From: an uncultured Ideonella sp.
GTDB taxonomy: Bacteria; Pseudomonadota; Gammaproteobacteria; Burkholderiales; Burkholderiaceae
Length of the DNA: 13,707 nt
Direction of reading: 5' to 3'
NCBI GenBank assembly: GCA_946479475.1
Contig: CAMLGG010000144.1
Coordinates: forward strand, 1-13,707
Below, piece by piece: positions 7,931-13,707 of this stretch. The notes beneath the pieces were generated by a model, which did not search any database, was not told the DNA's origin, and saw nothing but the letters and a program-made list of their open reading frames with translations. A program made the position numbers and the translations under genes. How positions within the stretch are numbered: the first letter of the stretch is position 1; each line of letters begins with the position of its first letter.

Positions 7931-8929
7931 ATGGCCACCACGATCAAGGACGTCGCGCGCGAAGCCGGCGTGTCCGTCGCCACCGTGTCGCGGGTGATGA
8001 ACGGCCACGCGGCCGTCACGCCCGAGACGCGGGAGCGCATCCAGCGCATCGCCGCCGAGCTGCGCTTCACGCCCTCCAGCGCCGCGCGCAGCCTCATCAC
8101 CCGGCGCACCCACACCGTCGGCGCCCTCCTGCCCGACCTGCACGGCGAGTTCTTCTCGGAGCTGATCCGCGGCATAGACCTGGCTGCCCGCGCCCGCGGC
8201 CTGCACCTGCTCGTGTCCAGCTCGCATGACAACGCCGCCGAGGCAGCCGCCGCCCTGCGCGCCATGCACGGGCGGGTCGACGGCCTGCTCGTGATGTCCC
8301 CGCACGTGGACGACAGCTTCCTCGGCAACCTGCCCCCGGGGCTGCCCGCCGTGCTGATGAACACCGGCGTCGACGATGCCGAGCACGCGGCCCTGAGGGT
8401 CGACAACTTCGGGGGCGCGCAGGCCATGATGCGGCACCTGGTCTCGGCCGGCCACCGCCGCATCGCCTTCATCGCCGGGCCGGCGCACAACCACGAGGCG
8501 CAGGAGCGCCTTCGCGGCTACCGCAGCGCGCTGGCCGAGTTGCTGCCCGGCACGCCCGAACTGGTGCTGCAGGGCGACTTCACCGACGCCAGCGGCGAAC
8601 GCGCGGGCCAGGAGATCCTCGCCCTCGCCCAGCGGCCCGACGCCGTCTTTGCGGCCAACGACATGATGGCTCTCGGCTGCCTCGCCACGCTCAACCGGGC
8701 AGGCCTGGAGGTGCCGCGCGACATCGCGCTGGCCGGCTTCGACGACATCCCCATCTGCCGCTACGTGCGGCCGGCGCTCACCACCGTTCGAGTGCCCATC
8801 GTCGAACTCGGCGCCCTGGCGCTGGCCGAGCTGGCCACCGCCATCGAGGCCCCACCCGGCCGCGCGCCGGCCCCGCCGCGCACCCTGCGCGCCGAACTGG
8901 TCGTCCGCCAGTCCAGCCAGGCGGCCTAG
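7931..8929 (+). CDS. LacI/GalR-family transcriptional repressor
   Basis: This is a sugar-responsive DNA-binding repressor of 332 residues, the usual family length. The N-terminal helix-turn-helix is typical (TIKDVAREAGVSVATVSRVMNG, residues 4-25), followed by the hinge helix (FTPSSAARSL) whose leucine is expected to wedge into a central CpG. The rest is the periplasmic-binding-protein-like sensor core, with VGALLPDLHGEFFSELIRGI, VDGLLVMSP, HRRIAFIAGP, FAANDMMALG and the GFDDIPICRYVRPALTTV signature. Start: ATG at 7931 gives the exact family N-terminus. An upstream in-frame ATG at 7781 would add 50 non-homologous residues and include the operator, so it is rejected. Three palindromes AAACGTTT flank or lie near this gene, so it most likely represses GH1, itself and the receptor. 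The inducer is unknown but is probably a glucan-derived sugar. The TonB receptor gene starts 44 bases downstream. Confidence 0.95.
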   Translation: MATTIKDVAREAGVSVATVSRVMNGHAAVTPETRERIQRIAAELRFTPSSAARSLITRRTHTVGALLPDLHGEFFSELIRGIDLAARARGLHLLVSSSHDNAAEAAAALRAMHGRVDGLLVMSPHVDDSFLGNLPPGLPAVLMNTGVDDAEHAALRVDNFGGAQAMMRHLVSAGHRRIAFIAGPAHNHEAQERLRGYRSALAELLPGTPELVLQGDFTDASGERAGQEILALAQRPDAVFAANDMMALGCLATLNRAGLEVPRDIALAGFDDIPICRYVRPALTTVRVPIVELGALALAELATAIEAPPGRAPAPPRTLRAELVVRQSSQAA

Positions 8930-8973
8930 ACCGCCCCCATCCGCATCCGCCCGCCCCCAAGAGGAGACAAGCC

Positions 8974-11889
8974 GTGACACCTACGAGAAAACGTTTTCAC
9001 CGACACGCCCTCGCCGCCGCCGCGGCCCTGCTGGTGGCCACCGGCGCCGCGCAGGCGCAGGTCTCGACCTCCACCCTGCGAGGCCAGGTGACGCAGGGCA
9101 CCGCAGCCGCCCAGGCCGGCACCGCGGTGGTCGCCGTCAACAAGGACAACGGCGCCACCTACCGCACCACGACGGATGCCGACGGCGGCTACGTGCTGGT
9201 CGGCCTGGCGCCGGGACGCTACGAGATCCGCGTCGGCAACCAGTCGAGCGAGATCGTGACCCTGCAGGTCGGCGAGACGGCCACGCTGGACCTCTCGCTG
9301 GGCAGCGCGCAGCAGGTGACCATCGTCGGCACGCTCAATCGCAAGGACGTGAAGGACTCGCAGCTGGGCACCAACGTGAGCCGCCGCCAGATCGAGAGCC
9401 TGCCGCAGAACACGCGCAACTTCCTGAGCTCGGCGGACCTCGCGCCCGGCGTGGCCTACGTCCAGCAGACCAACGGCCAGGTCAACCTGCAAAGCGGGGC
9501 CCAGGACCGCAACAACATCAACGTCTACATCGACGGCGTCGGCCAGAAGAACAACATCCTGCGCAACGGCGGCTCGGGCATGGACTCGACCCGCGGCAAC
9601 CCCTTCCCGCAATCGGCGATCGCCGAATACAAGGTCGTCACGCAGAACTACAAGGCCGAGTACGAGCAGCTCAGCGGCGCGGCCATCACCGCCATCACGC
9701 GATCGGGCACCAACGAGCTCCACGGCGAGCTCTACGTCGACCGCACCGGGACGAACTGGACCGCCAAGGACCCGTTCCAGGAAGAACGCGAGCGCCAGGG
9801 CGTCAAGCGCCCCGACTCCACCCAGACCCAGTTCGGCGGGGCCATCGGCGGGCCGATCATCGCGGACAGGCTGCACTACTTCTTCGCCTACGACGGCAAG
9901 AAGATCGACGACTCGCGCCAGGTCATCGTGCAGCATGCCGATCAGTTGCCCAACGCAGGCGTGGTGCCCGGGCTGGTGGCCCAGCAAGGCAGCGCGGTCG
10001 ATCCCTTCCGCGAGAACCTGTTCTTCGGGCGGCTCGATGCCGACCTGAGCGACGACCAGCGCCTGACCTTCACCGCCAAGGTGCGCGACGAATCCGACAA
10101 GACCCCGGAGGACCGCAACCTGAGCGTGCCGAGCAACGAGAAGGACCGGACCAACAACGAGACGCGCATCGACCTCAAGCACGAGTGGAACTTCGGCAGC
10201 TTCCTCAGCGAGGCCCGGGTGGGCTACGAGGACTACCAGTGGCACCCGCATGCCGCGCTCGGCGAGCCGCTGGTCAAGTACAAGTACTCGCCGACCAGCC
10301 TGCTGAACAACTCGCAGGACGCGATCTGGGTGGGCGGCTCGCCCGACAACCAGAATCGCCGCCAGACGGGCAGCTACGTCTCGGAGGACCTGACGTGGAC
10401 GGGCGCGAAGGGCCACGTCGTCAAGGGCGGCCTCAAGTTCAAGGCGATGGAGTACAGGCTGTCGGGCACGGCCAATGCGGTCGACGTCGTCGAGACGGTC
10501 ATCGACCAGGTCACCGGCGAGTCCTACTACGACGGCACGAAATGCATAGGCACCACGCCCACCGACACCGGTGGCGTGCAGTCCACCGACCAGTGCCGCC
10601 TCGTGCGCGCGATCGCCCCGGCCGAGGCCAACTTCCGCAACAACCAGATCGGCCTGTACCTGCAGGACGACTGGGACGTGAGCAAGCAGCTGCAGGTCAA
10701 CCTCGGCATCCGCTGGGACTACGAGACCAACATGCTGAACAACGACTACGTGACGCCGGCCGACCGCGTCGCGGCGCTGTTCGCACCGGACGGTCGCACC
10801 ATCGGCGGCATCACCGCGCCGCCCGGGCAGACCTACGCCGAGTCGCTCGCCAAGGGCGGCATCGACATCAACGACTACATCGCCACCGGCAACTCCCGCA
10901 AGCCGTTCAAGCGCGCCTTCGCGCCGCGCCTCGGCGCCTCGCTGGACGTCTTCGGCGACAGGTCCACGGTGCTGTTCACCGGATTCGGCCGCTCGTACGA
11001 CCGGACCATGGCGAACCACACGCTCGACGAGCTGCAGAAGAACAGGCAGGCCAACGGCGAGATCTGGCTGATCCGCAACAACTTCAAGATGCCGTACTCG
11101 GACCAGTTCACCCTAGGCGTGCGCCAGGCGATGGGCCAGTGGAACACCGAGGCCGCCCTCAGCCTGGTGACGGCGAAGAACCAGTTCGTCTGGTTCGGCG
11201 GCAACCGCGATCCCAACGGCGGCTGGGGCACGCAGAGCCCGATCGATCCGCTGTGGGGCGGCCCGAACGGCTACGGCACCCTGGTGCTGGGCGACTTCGT
11301 CGGCCAGAACCAGACCACCTCGATCCTCATGAAGGCCGACAAGCCCTACTCGGTCGAATCCGGCTGGGGGCTGACCGTGGCCTACACCTACGCCGATGCG
11401 AAGACGACGGCGCGCAACTGGGACGACGACATCTTCGACTGGACGTACGGCCGCGACACGCACGGCTGGAACCCCTCGCGCCTGGTAGACAAGCACCGCG
11501 TCGTCGCGGCGCTCGTCACCGACGGCCTGCTGCCCTGGGGGCTGCAGGTCTCGGCCAAGTACACCTGGGCCAGCGGCAGGCCGCGCCAGCTCACCGACTG
11601 CTCGGAGGGCTTCAGCCAGTGCGTGTACGTGGCCGCGCCGAGCCGGCGGTTCAACCAGTTCGACCTGGGCGTGGGCCGCGACTTCGGCGTGGGCTTCGGC
11701 AGGATCAACGTCCGGGCCGACGTCCTGAACCTGTTCAACACGGCGAACTACGGCGGATTCGACGACTGGGTGGGCGGCCCCGGCAACGCGCAGAACGCCT
11801 ACGGCGGCGACAACCCCAACCTGAACAAGCCGAACTCGATGCGCGGCCCCATGCGCACCCTGCGCCTCGCGCTGGGCTACAAGTTCTGA
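8974..11889 (+). CDS. Oar-like TonB-dependent outer-membrane receptor
   Basis: This is an outer-membrane beta-barrel for energised uptake, here probably of oligosaccharides. It has 971 residues. The GTG start at 8974 is supported by GAGGAG at 8961-8966. A signal peptide covers residues 1-28 (basic RKRFHRH, hydrophobic Ala/Leu run, cleavage after AQA). Next comes a carboxypeptidase-regulatory-like beta-sandwich (about 34-108, with TTTDADGGYVLVGLAPGRYEIRV), a possible TonB box (QQVTIVG, about 113-119), a plug (with LPQNTRNFLSSADLAPGV and INVYIDGVGQ), and then the barrel ending in aromatic LALGYKF. This order is that of Oar/CarboxypepD-type receptors common in carbohydrate loci. Four cysteines form two close pairs (524/541 and 876/883), probably disulfides in surface loops. 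A LacI-type operator lies inside codons 5-9. The gene follows lacI by 44 bases with no visible promoter in the gap, and a 12-bp hairpin follows its stop. The substrate is not readable from sequence. Confidence 0.93.
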   Translation: MTPTRKRFHRHALAAAAALLVATGAAQAQVSTSTLRGQVTQGTAAAQAGTAVVAVNKDNGATYRTTTDADGGYVLVGLAPGRYEIRVGNQSSEIVTLQVGETATLDLSLGSAQQVTIVGTLNRKDVKDSQLGTNVSRRQIESLPQNTRNFLSSADLAPGVAYVQQTNGQVNLQSGAQDRNNINVYIDGVGQKNNILRNGGSGMDSTRGNPFPQSAIAEYKVVTQNYKAEYEQLSGAAITAITRSGTNELHGELYVDRTGTNWTAKDPFQEERERQGVKRPDSTQTQFGGAIGGPIIADRLHYFFAYDGKKIDDSRQVIVQHADQLPNAGVVPGLVAQQGSAVDPFRENLFFGRLDADLSDDQRLTFTAKVRDESDKTPEDRNLSVPSNEKDRTNNETRIDLKHEWNFGSFLSEARVGYEDYQWHPHAALGEPLVKYKYSPTSLLNNSQDAIWVGGSPDNQNRRQTGSYVSEDLTWTGAKGHVVKGGLKFKAMEYRLSGTANAVDVVETVIDQVTGESYYDGTKCIGTTPTDTGGVQSTDQCRLVRAIAPAEANFRNNQIGLYLQDDWDVSKQLQVNLGIRWDYETNMLNNDYVTPADRVAALFAPDGRTIGGITAPPGQTYAESLAKGGIDINDYIATGNSRKPFKRAFAPRLGASLDVFGDRSTVLFTGFGRSYDRTMANHTLDELQKNRQANGEIWLIRNNFKMPYSDQFTLGVRQAMGQWNTEAALSLVTAKNQFVWFGGNRDPNGGWGTQSPIDPLWGGPNGYGTLVLGDFVGQNQTTSILMKADKPYSVESGWGLTVAYTYADAKTTARNWDDDIFDWTYGRDTHGWNPSRLVDKHRVVAALVTDGLLPWGLQVSAKYTWASGRPRQLTDCSEGFSQCVYVAAPSRRFNQFDLGVGRDFGVGFGRINVRADVLNLFNTANYGGFDDWVGGPGNAQNAYGGDNPNLNKPNSMRGPMRTLRLALGYKF
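8986..8999 (+). promoter_or_regulatory. LacI-family operator O3 inside the receptor coding start
   Basis: It contains the perfect 12-bp palindrome GAAAACGTTTTC (8987-8998), the most symmetric of the three sites, lying within codons 5-9 of the TonB receptor (Thr-Arg-Lys-Arg-Phe-His region of the signal peptide). No promoter-like sequence is obvious in the 44-base gap before the gene, so the bound repressor could act as a roadblock to transcription arriving from lacI. Alternatively, an unseen promoter lies inside the end of lacI. Confidence 0.7.
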
Positions 11890-11904
11890 CCTGATGCGGC
11901 CCGT

Positions 11905-11935
11905 GCCTGCCACGGCCCACGAAGCCGTGGCAGGC
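11905..11935 (+). terminator. 12-bp perfect hairpin between receptor and hydrolase genes
   Basis: The arms GCCTGCCACGGC (11905-11916) and GCCGTGGCAGGC (11924-11935) pair perfectly around a 7-base loop. It begins 16 bases after the receptor stop and ends 20 bases before the hydrolase ATG. No T-run follows, so it is not a classic strong intrinsic terminator. It may instead partly terminate transcription, or protect the 3' end of the receptor mRNA and so set different expression levels for the two genes. Confidence 0.6.
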
Positions 11936-11955
11936 TGCTGCATGCCTGAGGATCG

Positions 11956-13431
11956 ATGACTTCCGACCGCTTCCTGCCCATCACCCGCCGCCGACTGCTG
12001 GGCGCGGCCTCCGCCGCGGCACTGCTGGCGGCCTGCGGCGCGCCGTCCGCCCGGCGCCCGATGGCCCTTGGAGACGGCCAGGTCCCGGCGCCGCTGTCGG
12101 ACGAAGCGCTGCTCGACGAGCTCGAGGGGCGAACCTTCCGCTTCTTCTGGGATACCGCCCATCCGGTGACGGGCCTGGTGCCCGACCGCTGGCCGGCCAA
12201 TCCGCGCATGTCCAGCGTGGCCGCGGTGGGCTTCGGGCTGACGGCGTATCTGGTGGGCGCCGAGCGCGGCCTCGTCACGCGGGTCCAGGCGGCCGAGCGC
12301 GTCCGCATGACGCTGGGCTTCCTTGCGAACGCGCCGCAGGGCGATGCCGCGCAGGGCATGGCGGGCTACCGCGGGTTCTTCTATCACTTCCTCGACATGG
12401 CCACGGGCACGCGCTTCACGCCCGAGGTGGAGCTGTCGACCATAGACACCGCGCTGCTGATGGGCGGCGTGCTCGCGGCGCAGTCCTACTTCCAGGCCGA
12501 CGACCCCGTGGAGGCTCGCATCCGCGCGCTGGCCGAGACCCTCTACACCCGCGTCGACTGGGCCTGGGCGCAGCAGCGAGGCGGCCTGATCTGCATGGGC
12601 TGGGAGCCCGGCCGCGGCTTCGAGCGCTTCATCGACTACCACGGCTACGACGAGGCGATGCTGCTGTACCTGCTGGCCCTGGGCTCGCCCTCGCATCCGG
12701 CGCGCGCGGACAGCTGGGCCGCCTTCTGCGCCGGCTACCCGCGCACCTGGGGCAGCTTCATGGGCCACACGCACCTGGGCGGCGCGCCGCTGTTCTGGCA
12801 CCAGTACTCGCACGTCTGGGTCGACTTCCGCGGCATCCAGGACGAGTTCATGCGGGCCAAGGGCCTGGACTACTTCGAGAACAGCCGCCGCGCCACGCTC
12901 TCGCAACGTGCCTATGCGGCCGCCAACCCGGCCGGCTGGAACGACTACGGTGCCGACGTCTGGGGCCTGACGGCCTGCGACGGGCCCGGTGACATGCGCG
13001 CCAGCGACCACCGCGGCCAGTCGCGGCAGTTCCACGGCTACATGGCCCGCGGCGCCGGGTTGGCCGACACCCGCGACGACGGCACGATCGCCCCGACCGC
13101 GGCCGCCTCTTCGCTGCCTTTCGCGCCGCGGGAGGTGCTGTCCGCCCTGCACGCCATGCGGCAGCGCTTCGGGGCCCATATCTACGGCCGCTACGGCTTT
13201 CTCGACTCGTTCAACACGAGCTGGCGCGACGAGGACGCACGGCCGACCGACGGCCGGCTCGTCCCCGGCTTCGGCTGGGTCGGCACCGACTACCTCGGGA
13301 TAGACCAGGGCCCGATCGTGGCGATGATCGCCAACCACCGGCAGGACCTGGTCTGGCGGACGATGCGCGGCAATCCGCACCTGAGGCGAGGCCTCGTTCG
13401 CGCCGGCTTCAAGGGCGGCTGGATAAGCTAA
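11956..13431 (+). CDS. Glycoamylase-like (GH144-type) glycoside hydrolase, Tat-type lipoprotein
   Basis: The protein has 491 residues. The N-terminus has a twin-arginine-like motif (ITRRRLLGAA, 9-18) and a lipobox LAAC with Cys27, followed by Gly28 (no Asp), so an exported lipoprotein, probably on the outer membrane. The body matches the glycoamylase-like domain (PF10091): FRFFWDTAHPVTGLVPDRW near residue 57, VELSTIDTALLMGG (158-171), YHGYDEAMLLYLLALGSP (from 228), HQYSHVWVDFRGIQDEF, WGLTACDGPG, and NTSW near the C-terminus. Members are often named glucoamylase, but characterised relatives (GH144, such as the Chitinophaga pinensis enzyme) are endo-beta-1,2-glucanases, so I infer cleavage of a beta-glucan, perhaps beta-1,2-glucan. 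Conserved acidic residues at E159, D164, D232 and E233 are candidate functional residues, not proven. The start ATG has GAGG just upstream. The sugar-binding gene starts 13 bases after its stop, suggesting one operon. Confidence 0.85.
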   Translation: MTSDRFLPITRRRLLGAASAAALLAACGAPSARRPMALGDGQVPAPLSDEALLDELEGRTFRFFWDTAHPVTGLVPDRWPANPRMSSVAAVGFGLTAYLVGAERGLVTRVQAAERVRMTLGFLANAPQGDAAQGMAGYRGFFYHFLDMATGTRFTPEVELSTIDTALLMGGVLAAQSYFQADDPVEARIRALAETLYTRVDWAWAQQRGGLICMGWEPGRGFERFIDYHGYDEAMLLYLLALGSPSHPARADSWAAFCAGYPRTWGSFMGHTHLGGAPLFWHQYSHVWVDFRGIQDEFMRAKGLDYFENSRRATLSQRAYAAANPAGWNDYGADVWGLTACDGPGDMRASDHRGQSRQFHGYMARGAGLADTRDDGTIAPTAAASSLPFAPREVLSALHAMRQRFGAHIYGRYGFLDSFNTSWRDEDARPTDGRLVPGFGWVGTDYLGIDQGPIVAMIANHRQDLVWRTMRGNPHLRRGLVRAGFKGGWIS

Positions 13432-13444
13432 CTTTCAAAGTCTG

Positions 13445-13707
13445 ATGACCCTTCATCATCTTCACCGCCGTCGCCTGATGCAGCTCGCCGCCGTGCTGCC
13501 GCTCGCCGGTTGCGGCCGAAGTGGTGAAGGCCAGCGCAAGACCACCCTGCGCTTCTGGGCCATGGGCCGGGAGGGCGAGGTGGCGCACGAGCTGCTCGCC
13601 GGCTTTCGCGAGGAGCAGCCGAACATCGAGGTGCGCATAGAGCAGTTGCCGTGGACGGCTGCGCACGAGAAGCTCCTGACCGCCTTCGCCGGCGATGCCA
13701 CGCCCGA
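13445..13707 (+). CDS. ABC transporter sugar-binding lipoprotein (partial, 3' cut)
   Basis: ATG at 13445 opens a frame of 87 codons that runs off the right edge. The N-terminus has a basic run (HRRRLMQ) and lipobox LAGC with Cys23. After a short linker the mature part begins TTLRFWAMGREGEVAHELLAGF, then NIEVRIEQLPWTAAHEKLLTAFAGDATPD, the recognisable start of family 1 extracellular solute-binding proteins of carbohydrate (CUT1-type) ABC importers. It probably captures oligosaccharides released by the hydrolase just upstream. Two permease genes and perhaps an ATPase gene would be expected beyond the window. The ribosome site is weak (CAAAG). The 13-base gap to the previous stop indicates co-transcription. 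Being a lipoprotein is less usual for such proteins in Gram-negatives, which mostly keep them soluble in the periplasm. Confidence 0.88.
   Translation, partial: MTLHHLHRRRLMQLAAVLPLAGCGRSGEGQRKTTLRFWAMGREGEVAHELLAGFREEQPNIEVRIEQLPWTAAHEKLLTAFAGDATP

Noticed and set aside
11956..13431. Naming the hydrolase a glucoamylase acting on starch
   Set aside because: The domain label is historical. It does not show GH15 glucoamylase motifs, and characterised relatives of this fold act on beta-1,2-glucan.

Overview
The window is about 70% GC with dense genes, strong G/C bias at third codon positions and Gram-negative features (an outer-membrane TonB-dependent receptor and lipoproteins). I infer a betaproteobacterium of the Burkholderiales (Roseateles/Rubrivivax/Mitsuaria-like) or a xanthomonad-like gammaproteobacterium. 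Sequence alone does not settle which.

Left part (1-6248), signalling and DNA metabolism. A large membrane-bound multi-PAS sensor histidine kinase runs leftward and is cut by the left edge. It is divergent from a compact UvrD/Rep-type helicase. After the helicase comes a six-helix membrane diguanylate cyclase with an intact GGEEF active site and a product-inhibition site. Nothing visible ties these three genes to the sugar genes that follow.

Right part (6293-13707), a carbohydrate-utilisation locus read rightward. The order is GH1 beta-glucosidase (no export signal, so cytoplasmic), LacI-family repressor, Oar-like TonB-dependent receptor, glycoamylase-like/GH144-type glycoside hydrolase (Tat-type lipoprotein), and the first 87 codons of an ABC sugar-binding lipoprotein. 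Three copies of a LacI-type palindrome centred on AAACGTTT mark the GH1 start, the lacI leader and the first codons of the receptor gene. This implies one self-regulating local regulon. A perfect 12-bp hairpin lies between the receptor and the hydrolase genes.

Proposed working model (inference): a surface or periplasmic hydrolase cuts a glucan, the receptor and an ABC importer move oligosaccharides inward, GH1 finishes them to glucose, and the LacI protein senses a product. GH144 enzymes are known to cut beta-1,2-glucan, so that polymer is the leading substrate candidate, but it is not proven here. The features of most interest are the operator buried inside the receptor's signal-peptide codons and the combination of GH144-type lipoprotein, receptor and sugar-binding lipoprotein. 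No gene-free stretch exceeds 300 bases. I saw no rRNA, tRNA, CRISPR array, insertion sequence or prophage.
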